DNA from: Bacillus subtilis subsp. subtilis
Lineage (GTDB): Bacteria > Pseudomonadota > Gammaproteobacteria > Xanthomonadales > Xanthomonadaceae
Length of the DNA: 49,646 nucleotides
NCBI GenBank assembly: GCA_021733645.1
Contig: JAHREJ010000033.1
Location: forward strand, 1-49,646
Direction: 5' to 3'
Both the position numbers and the translations under genes were made by a program. Below, in pieces: positions 17,552 to 28,900 of this stretch. The stretch's first letter is position 1. Each line of letters starts with the position of its first letter. The notes below the pieces were generated by a model. The model did not search any database. It saw only the letters and a list, made by a program, of their open reading frames with translations, and had not been told where the DNA came from.

Positions 17552-18301
17552 ATGGTCGCATTCGACGCCAATGAAGCGCTGACGCCCTGCCGTGATGGAC
17601 GCGGACTGGGTGCCATTCTGTTCGACCGCGAACGGCTGCGGCAAGCCGAGATCGAACTGTTCTCGCCGGCCCACTGGGCCGAGCGCGCGCGGCCGGTCGG
17701 CGACGGCGGCCGGGGCGGGGCCTGGTTTGTCGATGCGCCGTTCGGCCAATGCGTGCTGCGCCAGTACCTGCGCGGGGGCATGGCGGCCAAGCTGAGTCGT
17801 GATGCCTACCTGTGGCGCGGGGCCGACCGCACCCGCAGTTTCGCCGAGTTCCGCCTGATGCGCGCGCTGCGTGCGCTGAAGTTGCCGGTGCCGCGCCCGA
17901 TCGCCGCGTTCTACATGCGCGAGGGCATGCGCTACCGCGCGGCCATCCTGATGGAGCGCCTGGAAGGGGTGCGCTCGCTGGCCGACCGCGCCCTGGTGGC
18001 CGGGCGTGGTGCGCCGTGGGAAGAGACCGGCCGGCTGATCGCGCGCTTCCACCGGGCCGGGCTGGACCACGCCGACCTCAATGCCCACAACATCCTGTTT
18101 GACGCCAATGGCCACGGCTGGCTGATCGATTTCGATCGCGGCGTGCAGCGCATCCCCGCCACCCGCTGGCGCGAGCGCAACCTCAAGCGCCTGCTGCGTT
18201 CGCTGATCAAGCTGCGCGGCGAGCGCAGCCACGAAGACGTGGAAAAAGACTATGCGCGGCTGCGCCGTGCCTACGACCTGGCCTGGAACCGGGGTTACTG
18301 A
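17552..18301 (+). CDS. kdkA: 3-deoxy-D-manno-octulosonic acid (Kdo) kinase
   Basis: KdkA phosphorylates Kdo of lipid A-core, giving the anchor for the first heptose. The 249-residue product has a protein-kinase-like fold: a glycine-rich region ([13 protein letters not shown]), Glu in the ILMERLEG hinge, the catalytic loop His173-Ala-Asp175 ([11 protein letters not shown]) and metal-binding Asp193 (LIDFDRG). The C-terminal part is rich in arginine. Its stop overlaps the next ATG by one base, so kdkA and the MBL gene are coupled. Divergent from opsX. Confidence 0.92.
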   Translation: MVAFDANEALTPCRDGRGLGAILFDRERLRQAEIELFSPAHWAERARPVGDGGRGGAWFVDAPFGQCVLRQYLRGGMAAKLSRDAYLWRGADRTRSFAEFRLMRALRALKLPVPRPIAAFYMREGMRYRAAILMERLEGVRSLADRALVAGRGAPWEETGRLIARFHRAGLDHADLNAHNILFDANGHGWLIDFDRGVQRIPATRWRERNLKRLLRSLIKLRGERSHEDVEKDYARLRRAYDLAWNRGY

Positions 18302-19068
18302 TGGATTGGGCGTTGCGTTTCATGGGCGTTGGCAGTGCCTCGGCCGTACAGCTGGGCTCGCCGATGGCGGTGATCGAGCGCGATGGGCGGCCGTGGCTGA
18401 CCATCGACTGCGGCGGTGAAGGCCTGACCGCGTTCCAGGCCCACTACGGGCACGTGCCGCAGGCACTGTTTGTTACCCATGTGCACCTGGACCACGTGGC
18501 CGGCTTCGAGCGGCTGTTCGTGGATGCGTTCTTCTCCCCGCACCGGCGTGGGCGCATCCGCGTGTACGTGCCGGCCACCGTGGTGCCGCTGCTGCACAGG
18601 CGCGTGGCCGACTACCCCAACGTGCTGGCCGAAGGCGGTGCCAACTTTTGGGATGCCTTCCAGCTGATCGTGGTGGGCGATGCGTTCTGGCATGACGGGG
18701 TGCGCCTGGAGGTGTTCCCGGTGCGCCACCACTGGCCCGAAACCGCCTATGGGCTGCGCCTGAAGGGCGCGTTGGTGTGGAGCGGCGATACACGGCCGAT
18801 TCCGGAAATGCTGGCCCGTTTTGCCGATGACAACGAGTTGATCGCGCACGACTGCGGCCTGCATGGCAATCCGTCGCACACCGGCGTGGATGACCTGGAG
18901 CGTGAGTACAGCGCCGGGCTGCAGGCGCGGATGCTGCTCTACCACTACGCCAGTGAGGCCGAGGGTGCAGCGCTGGCGGCACGTGGGCATCGGGTAGCGT
19001 TGCCGGGTCAGTGCGTGGCGCTGGCCGCACCCACGGCGCTGCACGTGCTGGCCCAGGATCCCCCCTGA
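18301..19068 (+). CDS. MBL-fold metallohydrolase
   Basis: The 255-residue product is a metallo-beta-lactamase-fold hydrolase. The metal motif His60-x-His62-x-Asp64-His65 (THVHLDHVAGF), His in VRHHWPET, Asp in SGDTRPI and a late histidine are present, closest in style to RNase Z or phosphodiesterase-like members. The substrate cannot be told from the sequence. No signal peptide is seen. Its ATG overlaps the kdkA stop by one base, suggesting a link to envelope or sugar-phosphate metabolism, but that is inference. Confidence 0.8.
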   Translation: MDWALRFMGVGSASAVQLGSPMAVIERDGRPWLTIDCGGEGLTAFQAHYGHVPQALFVTHVHLDHVAGFERLFVDAFFSPHRRGRIRVYVPATVVPLLHRRVADYPNVLAEGGANFWDAFQLIVVGDAFWHDGVRLEVFPVRHHWPETAYGLRLKGALVWSGDTRPIPEMLARFADDNELIAHDCGLHGNPSHTGVDDLEREYSAGLQARMLLYHYASEAEGAALAARGHRVALPGQCVALAAPTALHVLAQDPP

Positions 19069-19085
19069 ACCGCGCGACCGGGCCG

Positions 19086-19454
19086 GTGCCTGCCGTCCTT
19101 GCCGCTCACCTTGAACAGCTTGAGCGCGCGCTGCATGACCCGCAGGTGCGCGCTGATGCGGTGCGCCTGGCGGAACTGCTGGATGAAGCGTTCAGTGAAA
19201 TCGGCAGCTCCGGCATCTGTTTCGATCGTGCCGATGCGCTGGCCGCGTTGCCCGGGCAACGCGCCCAGGTTGAGATTGTCTCCGACGATTACGGCGTGGT
19301 TCTCCTCGCGCCGCACGTGGCCCAGGTGCGTTATCGAAGCTGGTATGTGATCGACGGCGTACGCCAGCGCGAGGTGCTGCGCAGTTCGCTGTGGCGGCTG
19401 CACGGCGACACCTGGCGCATGCTGTTTCACCAGGGAACAGCGGCCGCAGGCTGA
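19086..19454 (+). CDS. Small NTF2-like (DUF4440-type) protein
   Basis: The 122-residue product has the shape of DUF4440/SnoaL-like proteins: LERALHDPQVRADAVRLAELLDEAF, then EIGSSGICFDRADALAAL, and an aromatic C-terminal strand (RSSLWRLHGDTWRMLFHQG). These form cone-shaped folds and have many unrelated roles, so no function is assigned. The start is uncertain: GTG at 19086 fits the fold, while ATG at 19011 would overlap the MBL gene by 58 nt. It follows the MBL gene by 17 nt and may end the kdkA operon. Confidence 0.65.
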   Translation: MPAVLAAHLEQLERALHDPQVRADAVRLAELLDEAFSEIGSSGICFDRADALAALPGQRAQVEIVSDDYGVVLLAPHVAQVRYRSWYVIDGVRQREVLRSSLWRLHGDTWRMLFHQGTAAAG

Positions 19455-19923
19455 GCGCGGCCCGGCCCTTGCCGCCCCTGCAGCACGCGGTCCTTGCCTG
19501 CTTGCGCTGCGCGTTGGTTTCTATTTCGCGTTGATTGCGTCAATGCAGGCCGGTGAATGTCGGCAGAAAACACGTATCCCGAACGCCAGAATCTTGACGC
19601 GGCACCACGGGTTATCGGGGTCGAAAAATCAAATCCCGAAAATGTGGATTGCTTCACGTGTTCACGTCGCAAACATTCACGCAGCACTGGCGAAGGTTTA
19701 TGCAAAGTCGCGACATTCACGGTGCGATGCCACGGCGGGGCGATCGGTTGAATGAGGTGTTTCCGGTGCGACGCCGTCCGGTTCTCCGTGAAAGTGTCAA
19801 TGGCACCAATTTCCAGGTCGTGCAGGTTTCCTTGCTCTCGCGCAGAGCAGGGCGGGCATTCATTACCCGTCATTCGGCGCAGCCCTCCGTGTTTGCCATC
19901 GGTTACTTCAGGGAGATGTATCG
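19455..19923. other. 469-nt regulatory gap before the autotransporter
   Basis: No convincing gene is present. The middle is richer in A and T than the surroundings. Four copies of TTCACG in the same orientation start at 19653, 19661, 19676 and 19716, and the reverse CGTGAA occurs near 19788. The last three-quarters presumably carry the promoter and leader of the autotransporter, but I could not fix a promoter. Confidence 0.5.
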
Positions 19924-22900
19924 ATGAATCGTATTTACCGTCTCGTTTTCAATCATCGCCTTGGCGTGATGCAGGTGGCTTCGGAAATAACCACGCGAAC
20001 CCACGGTGGTAGCGGTCCGCAGGCAGCAGCAACCATGCGCCCGGCCATGACCCCGTTGGCGTTGGCGTTGGCATTGGCCAGTATCAGCCCCTTCTTCAGC
20101 AGTACCGCCCAGGCTGCCTGCACCACCGCCGGTACCGTGGTGACCTGCGCGCCCGGGTCCAACACCAACAACGTGTCCAACAGCATCAATGGCGTCACGG
20201 TCAACGTGGGCGTGGGCGCGGTGCTCAGTGCGCCGCCGCTGCTGGGCGGCAATGCACTGACCCTGCAGGGCAACGGCATCACCCTCAACAACGCCGGCAG
20301 CATCGATCCCTCGATCAATGCCGGTATCGGCCTGATCGCGTCGGGCGCCGTGCTGGGCAATGCCACCGCAGGCGGCAACAGCATCACGGTCAACAACCAG
20401 TCCACCGGCGTGCTCAAAGGCGTGTTCGATGTCGGCTCGCTGTTTGGCCTGGGCGGCCAGGCGCTCATCGTGCAGAACGCCACCGGCGGGGTGACCACCA
20501 TCGACAATGCCGGTGTCATCGGGATGTCGCTGCTTGGGATCGGGCAGTTGGATGACGCAACCGCGGTCATCACCTCCGGCGGCGGCCAGACCCGTTTCAC
20601 CAACCGCAACAGCATCACCGGGCGGGTCGGCCTGGGCGCATCGGGCACGCCGGGCGTGGGCAATACGTTCCTCAACGCCGGTACCGTGCTGGGCAGCGTA
20701 CACCTGGGCGACACCCCGACCGGCAATACGTTCACTGCGGTGTCCGGCTCCAGCGTGAGCTCCAGCGGCGTCGCCGCCGCCGGCACGGTCAGTGGTGTGG
20801 TCGGGGTGAAGCTGGCGGCTGCCGGCACCGTCAATGCCGGCACCGGCAGCAACAACACCCTGGTGCTGCAGAACTCGGCCGCCGGTCCCGGCAGTGGTAC
20901 CAGTGGGCCTCTCACGACCATCAGCGCCGCCACCTACCAGGGTTTCCAGCACCTGACGGTCAACAGCGGCACCTGGAACCTGCAGGGCGCGGTGGCCGGC
21001 ACCGATGCCACACTCAACGACGGGCTGGTCAATTTCAACAATGCCAGCGCCTTGGGCAACGGGCTGCTGACAGTCAACGGCGGGGCCATCGCGGCGTCGG
21101 TGGCGGGGCTGACGCTGGGCAACAATGTGGCACTCAATACCGGGCGGCTCACCCTGGGCGGAACCAACGCGCTGGCGTTGGGCGGTGTGCTGTCGGGCAG
21201 CGGCGGGCTGACCGTGAACAACACCGGCGGGATTACCCTGACCGGCGCAAACCTGTTCAGTGGCGGAGTCAACCTTGATGCCGGCGGCCTGACCCTGGGC
21301 AATGCCGGCGCACTGGGCACGGGCGCGCTGACCGTGGGTGGTGCGGTCGCGCTGGATACCAGTGCGGCATTCAACGTGAACAACGCGATCGTGGTCAACG
21401 GTGGCGCCACGCTCAACCTGCTCGGCAGCCAGTCCCTTGTGCTCAATGGTGCGCTGTCCGGCGCGGGCAACGTAGTCAAGAACGGCGCCGGCACGCTCAC
21501 CCTGGGCGGTGCAAGCACGTTGAGCGGCGGGCTGACCGTTGCCGGCGGCGCGCTGGCGCTGGGAGCTGGCGGCAGCCTGTCGCCCACGGCCGCACTGTCG
21601 CTGGCAGCCAGCACTACGGTGGACCTGTCCGCTGCCGCCAACCAGACGGTGGGTTCGCTTGCCGGCGTTGGCGGCACCGTGAATCTGGGCAGCACCACCT
21701 TGACCCTGGCAGGGCTGGGCGACACCAGTTACGCCGGCGTGCTGGCCGGAACCGGCGGGCTGATCAAACGGGGTACCGGCGTGCAGACGCTGTCGGGCAA
21801 CAACACGTTCGGCGGCGGGGTTGCGCTGAACGGCGGTGGCCTGATCCTTGGCCATGCCAATGCACTGGGCACCGGCGCGCTTGGCGTGGGGGGCGAGGTC
21901 ACCTTGGATGGCAGCGCGCCGCTGGCGCTTGGCAATGCGATCAACCTCGGCACCGGCGGCTCGTTGGACCTGCTGGGGGGGCAGCCGCTGGTGCTCAATG
22001 GAACCATTTCCGGCGTGGGCGGGTTGACCAAGAACGGCGCCTCGCTGTTGACCTTGAATGGTGCCAACACGTTCGGCGGCGGTATCACCGTCAACGCCGG
22101 TGGCCTGCTGCTGGGCAACAACGCCGCGTTGGGCACCGGCCTGCTCAACGTGAACAACCTCGCCACGCTGGATGGCAGTACGGCCCTCACGCTGGGCAAC
22201 AACATCAACCTGGCCCTCGGCGGCGGATTGAATGTGCTGGGCGGCCAGTCACTCACCCTGGGCGGGGCGATCTCCGGGGCGGGTGGGCTGACCAAGAGTG
22301 GTGCATCCACGCTGATTCTCACCGGCGCCAACACCTTCAGCGGCGGGGTGAACGTCAATGCCGGCATCCTCGCACTGGGCAGCGGCGGCAGCCTGGCTGC
22401 CAACGGCAGCGTAACCCTGGGCGGGGTTGGCGCAGGCTTCGATATCTCTGCCGCAGGCAACCAGACCATCGGGGCGCTGTCCGGGGTGGTCGGCTCGACC
22501 ATCTCGCTGGGGGGTAATACGCTGACCTTCGGCGGCGCTGGCAACCAGACCTTTGCCGGTGTCATCGGTGGCAGCGGCGGGCTGCTCAAGCAGGGCGCGG
22601 GGATCCAGACGCTGAGTGGCGCCAATCTCTTCAGCGGTGGGGTGAACCTGGCAAACGGTGGCCTGCTGCTCGGCAACAACGGGGCCATCGGCACCGGCAC
22701 GCTCACCGTCAGCGGCGCCGGTACGCTTGATGGCACCAGTGCGCTCACCCTGGGCAACAACGTTGTGCTCAACGCCGCGCTGACGCTCAGTGGCGGCCAG
22801 AACCTCACCCTGGATGGCACGATTTCCGGCGGTGGCAGCCTGACCAAGGACGGCGCGTCGCTGCTGACCTTGAATGGTGCCAATACCTTCAGCGGTGGGC

Positions 22901-25900
22901 TCGCGTTGAACGCGGGCGGGTTGCGGCTGGGCAGCAGCGCCGGGCTGGGTTCGGGTGCCCTGGCTGTAGGTGGCACCGTTACGCTGGACAGCGCGGCCGC
23001 GCTGCAATTGGGCAACGCGGTGGGCCTGGCCGCCGGCGCCTCGCTGAACCTGTTGGGCTCCCACGATGTCACGCTCGATGGGGTGGTGTCAGGCAGTGGC
23101 GCGCTGCTGAAGAATGGTGCCTCGACGTTGACCCTCAACGGTGCCAATACGTTCGTTGGCGGGCTGGGCATCACCGGCGGCGCCCTGATGCTGGGCAACA
23201 ACGGCGCGCTGGGTACCGGCGCGCTCAACGTGGGCGGCACGGTCGGCCTGGAGGGCAGCAGCGCGCTCAACCTGGGCAACAACGTCGCGCTTGGGGCAGG
23301 CGCGGTGCTCAACGTTGCCGGCAGCAACGGCATCACCCTGGGTGGGGTGGTGTCAGGCAGTGGCGAACTGGTCAAGAACGGCACTGCGGTGCTGGGGCTG
23401 TATGGCGCCAACACCTTCAGTGGTGGCGTTGGCTTGAACGCGGGCGTGTTGCAACTGGGCAACGCCAGCGGCCTGGGGACCGGCGCACTGGATGTGGGCG
23501 GCAACGCAGCGCTGGATACCACCGGCAGCTTCGCTGTCGGCAACATCGTCGGCCTGTCGGCCGGTGCCACGCTGACCCTGCTTGGCAGCAACGCGTTGTC
23601 CCTGTCCGGCACGGTGTATGGGGCAGGTGGGCTGATGAAGAACGGGGCCGCCACGCTGTCCTTGACCGCAGCCAATACCTACACCGGCGGCACGACCGTC
23701 AACGCGGGCACGCTGGCACTGGGGGCCGGCGGCAGCCTGGCGGCAACCGGCAGCCTGGCACTGGCCGGGGCGGGGGCAACCTTCGACCTCTCCGGGGCGG
23801 GGTCCAACCAGACCATTGGTGCGCTGACCGGCGTGGCCGGCAGCACGATCACGCTGGGGGGTAACAGCCTCACCTTCGGCACCGCATCCAACCAGACCTT
23901 CGACGGTGCCCTCTCCGGCAACGGCGGGCTGATCAAGGTGGGGGCAGGCGTGCAGACGCTGGGCGGTGCCAGCACCTACAGCGGCGGCACCGTGGTGAAT
24001 GCCGGTGGCCTGCTGGTTGGCAATGATGCGGCGCTTGGCACCGGAACCCTGACCGTGGGCGGCGCGGCAACGCTGGATGCCAGCACCGCGGTCACCCTGG
24101 TCAACAACGTGGTGCTCAATGCCGGGCTGAACGTGCTGGGCAACAACGACATCACGCTCAACGGTGCGCTCTCGGGCACGGGTGGACTGAGCAAGGACGG
24201 TAGCGCGCGGTTGACCTTGAACGGGGTCAATACCTACACCGGCGGCACCAACGTCAACGCCGGAACGCTTGCGCTCGGTGCGGGGGCCAGCCTGGCCAGC
24301 AGCGGCATCGTCAACCTTGCCACCGGTGCCACCCTGGACCTGTCGGCCGGCAACGGCACCCAGACCTTCGGCACGCTGATGGGCGGCGGCACGGTCAATC
24401 TTGGTGCCAACTCGATCACCGTGGGTGGGCCGACCGATGGGATCTTCAGTGGTTCGATCGCCGGCACCGGTGGCCTCATCAAGGAAGGCACCGGTACCGA
24501 AACCCTCACCGGTACCAATACCTACACCGGCGGCACCCTCATCAGTGCAGGCACCTTGGCCATCGGTGCCGGCGGCAGCCTGGCCGCCACCGGTGCGGTC
24601 AACCTTGCTGGGCCTGGCAGCGGGTTCGACATCGCTGCCGGCGGCAACCAGTCGATCGGCGTGTTGTCCGGCGTTGCCGGCAGTACGCTCACACTGGGGG
24701 CCAACACACTGACGCTGGGCGGGATCGGCAACGGGATCTTCGACGGTGTGATCGCCGGCACCGGCGCGCTGGTGAAGAACGGTGCCGGCAGCCAGACGCT
24801 GGGCGGTGCCAACACCTTCAGTGGCGGGGTCGCGCTCAATGCCGGCGGCCTGGTGCTGGGCAACAGTGGTGCGCTGGGGACCGGTGCGGTGAGCGTGGGC
24901 GGGGACGCAACGCTGGATACGACGGCGGCGTTGAACCTTGGCAACGCGTTCAACCTGGCCAGCGGCTTCACCCTGGACGTACTGGGCAGCAACGCGCTGA
25001 CCCTGGGAGGCACCGTGTCCGGGGCGGGCGCTCTGACCAAGAACGGCAACAGCACCCTGACCCTGACCGGTGCCAATACCTACACCGGCATCACCACCAT
25101 CAACAGCGGCACCCTGGCCATCGGCGCAGGCGGCAGCCTGGCGGCCACCGGGGCGGTCAACCTGTCCGGCACCGGCAGCCTGGATATTTCCGCGGGCGGC
25201 AACCAGGGCATCGGCTCACTGGCGGGTGTGGCGGGCAGCAGCGTTGCGCTCGGCGGCAATACCCTCACCCTTGGCGGTGCCAGCGATGCCACTTTCAACG
25301 GCAGCATCGGCGGGAGCGGTGGGCTGGTGAAGAACGGGGCCGGCGTGCAGACCCTCGCCGGGGCCAACACCTTCAGTGGTGGGGTCACGCTCAACGCCGG
25401 CGGCCTGGTGGTGGGTAACAACGCTGCGCTGGGTAGCGGTGCATTGACGGTGGGCGGCGCCGCCACGCTGGATGCCAGCAGTGCGGTGACCCTGGCCAAC
25501 AACCTGGTGCTCAACGCCGGACTGACCGTGCTGGGCAGCAACGACCTGATCCTCAACGGCAGCCTGTCCGGTGCAGGCGGGTTGACCAAGGAAGGTCTTG
25601 CAACGTTGACCTTGAACGGCACCAACACCTACACCGGTGGCACCAACATCAATGCCGGCACGCTGGCGCTGGGGGCTGGCGCCAGCCTGTCGGCCAGTGG
25701 CATCGTCAACCTCGCCACCGGGGCGACCTTCGATCTGTCGGCCGGCAATGGCACGCAGACCTTCGGCACGCTGATCGGCAACGGAACGGTCAATTTGGGG
25801 GCCAATACGCTGGTGGTTGGCGGTCCCACCGACGGTACCTTCAGTGGTTCGATCGGTGGCACCGGTGGCCTGATCAAGGAAGGCACCGGCACTGAAACCC

Positions 25901-28900
25901 TGACCGGCAGCAACAGCTACACCGGCGGTACCACGATCAATGCCGGCGTCCTGGCCATCGGTGCCGGCGGCAGCCTGGCGGCGACCGGCGCGGTGACCCT
26001 GGCGTCGGCCGGAACCGGTTTCGACATCGCCGGCGCTGGTGCGCAGGGCATTGGTGCGTTGTCCGGCGTAGCCGGCAGCACGGTCAACCTGGGGGCCAAT
26101 ACGCTCACCTTGGGGGGCGTGGGCAATGGCAGTTTCGACGGCACCCTGGAGGGCAGCGGTGGCCTGGTCAAGAACGGCGCAGGCATCCAGACCCTCGGCG
26201 CGGCAAACAGCTTCAGCGGCGGCGTCGCACTCAATGCCGGCGGCCTGGTGCTGGGCAACGATGCTGCGCTGGGCAGCGGTACGCTCAGCGTGGGCGGCAG
26301 TGCGACGTTGGACAACAGTGCGGTGCTGGTGCTGGCCAATGCGGTGGATCTGTCGGCCGGGAGCCAGCTGACCCTGCTGGGCAGCAATGCGCTGACTGTA
26401 TCCGGGGTCATCGCCGGTGCGGGCGGGCTGACCAAGAACGGTGCCGCCACCCTGACCTTGACCGGTGCCAACGGCTATACCGGCGGCACCATGCTCAACG
26501 ATGGCACCCTGGCGATCGGCGCCGGCGGCAGCCTGGCGTCTACCGGCGCGGTGAACATCACCGGCAACGGCACGCTGGATATCGCCGCCGGTGGCGACCA
26601 GAGCATCGGCTCGCTGGCCGGTGGCGGCAACGTAGTGCTTGGCGGGTCCACATTGACCACCGGCAACGACAACACCAGCACGACCTTCGCCGGCGCCGTT
26701 GGCGGCAGTGGGGGACTGGTGCAGGCCGGTACCGGTACGCTGACCCTGACCGGCAACAACAGCTATACCGGCGGCACCACCATCAACGGTGGCAGCACCC
26801 TGCAGGTGGGCGCCGGAGGGACCACCGGGGCGATCGTTGGCGATGTCGGCAACGATGGCATGCTGGTGTTCAACCGCAGCGATGCACTCACCGTGGCCGG
26901 TGCCATCAGTGGCACTGGCGCGTTGCTGCAGGCTGGCAGCGGCACCCTGACCCTGACCGGCAGCAACAGCTACAGCGGCGGCACCACCATCAACAGTGGC
27001 GGTACGTTGCAGGTGGGCAACGGGGGTGCCAACGCGGCCATCGGTGGTGACGTGACCAACAACGGCAGCCTGGTGTTCAACGTGGGCGGCAGTACCGCGC
27101 TGGGCGGCACCATCAGTGGCAGCGGTGCGGTGACCCAGGCCGGCAGCGGCACGCTGGTGCTGACCGGCAACAACACCTACACCGGCGGTACCACCATCAA
27201 TGCCGGCGGCACGCTGCAGGTGGGCAATGGCGGTGCGAACGGGGCCATCGCGGGCAGTGTGAGCAACAACGGCAGCCTGGTCTTCAACGTGGGCGGCAAC
27301 ACCGGTGTGGGCGGCAGCATCAGCGGCAGTGGTGGGCTGACCCAGGCCGGCAGCGGCACGCTGGTCCTGACCGGCGCCAACACCTACACCGGCGGCACCA
27401 CGATCAATGCCGGCGGCACGCTGCAGGTGGGTAACGGCGCTGCTGGCGCTTCGATTGTCGGCAATATCGTCAACGACGGCGGCCTGGTGCTCAACGTGGG
27501 GGGCAACACCACCCTGGGCGGCAGCATCAGTGGCGGCGGCAGCATCGTGCAGACCGGCCCGGGGACGGTCACCCTTGGCGGCGCGAGTGGTGGCTTTACC
27601 GGCACCGGCCAGGTCAATGGCGGCACGCTGGATGTAACCGGCAGCATCGGCGGCACCTGGCAGGTGGGCAGTGGCGCCACGTTGTCCGGCAATGGTTCCA
27701 TCGGGACCACCACGGTTGCCGCCGGCGGCGTGCTGTCGCCTGGGGGCAGTGGCACCGGTACGTTGAACGTGGGCGGCAATCTCACCCTGGCCGGTGGCAG
27801 TGTGCTGGCGGTGGGCCTGGGTGCCGGTGGCGGCGATGGGGTGCAGGTCAGCGGCCAGGCCACTGTGCAGGGCGCGCAAGTGCAGGTGACCGCGCTCGAT
27901 CCGCAGGCCAGTTATCAGCAGGGCCAGCAGTACACGGTGTTGACGGCCAGCGGCGGTCTCAGTGGCCAGTTCGCACCACCCGAAAACACCTCGGCCTTCC
28001 TGACCTTGTCCCTGCTGTACACCAACACCGCCGCGCAGGTGCAGGTCAATGCCGCGCAGACCGCCGCATTCGTGACCGTCGCCCAGACCCGCAATCAGTT
28101 CGGTACGGCGGCGGCGTTGGACAGCCTGCCGCAGTCCGGCGCCGCGTTGGGCCTGTACAACACCGTGTTGCTGTACGACGCGGCGACCGCACGGCTGGCC
28201 TTCGACCAGCTCTCCGGCGAGACCCACGCCGCCACCCGTTCGATGCTACTGCAGGACACCTACCTGGAAGAGGGCATTCGCCAGCGCCTGGGCAGTGCGT
28301 TGCCGGGCATGCGGGGCGAGCACGCCTCGGCGTGGATTGCCGGCAGCGGCAAGGTGTTCAGGCAGGATGCCGACGGCAATGGCGATGAAATCCGGCTCAA
28401 TCGCAATGCGTTGATGGCCGGTGTTGACTGGCAACTGGGCGAACACGTGGTGCTGGGCGTGGCCGGTGGCAGCGACAGGATGGACCAGCGGCTGTTCGAC
28501 CGTGACGCGCGCGCGCGCATCCGCGGCACCACCTACGGGGTCTACGCGCAGGGCGAGTGGAATGGCTTCACTGCCGCAGGCAGCGTCTCGCGAGGCAATT
28601 ACAGCACCCGCACCACGCGCACGGTACCGTTGCTGCAGCAGACGTTGTACAGCGACCAGGACGCCGATGTGACCATTGCCCAGGCCGAGCTGGGTTGGGT
28701 GTGGGGGCGCGGGCCGGTGCAGGTGCAGCCATATGCCCGCTTCACCCGGCATTGGCTGGACAGCGATGCGGTCACCGAGCAGGGCGGCAATGCGGCCCTG
28801 GTTGTCCACGGTGGCAAGGACACGCTCAACACCACCACGGTGGGCGTGCGTGGTCGCTGGGACATCGGCAGCGGCGCGCGCTACCCCGCGCAGCTGACTG

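Noticed and set aside
19669..19707. Possible c-di-GMP-I (GEMM) riboswitch before the autotransporter, from GCAAAC and GCAAAG
   Set aside because: The spacing between the two motifs is 27 nt instead of about 18, the enclosed stem does not pair, and the GNRA tetraloop and its receptor are missing.
19531..19755. 74-codon plus-strand frame upstream of the autotransporter
   Set aside because: No ribosome-binding site, no codon bias like neighbouring genes, and it covers the TTCACG cluster.
23674..27585. CRISPR-like regular spacing
   Set aside because: Repeats are 207-297 bp, keep one reading frame, encode PATR-type beta strands, and have no short unique spacers or cas genes.
25216..28227. 1003-codon open frame on the minus strand opposite the autotransporter
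   Set aside because: It is a mirror of the Gly/Ala/Asn-rich repeats on the coding strand, has no start signal, and its protein is low-complexity with no recognisable domain.
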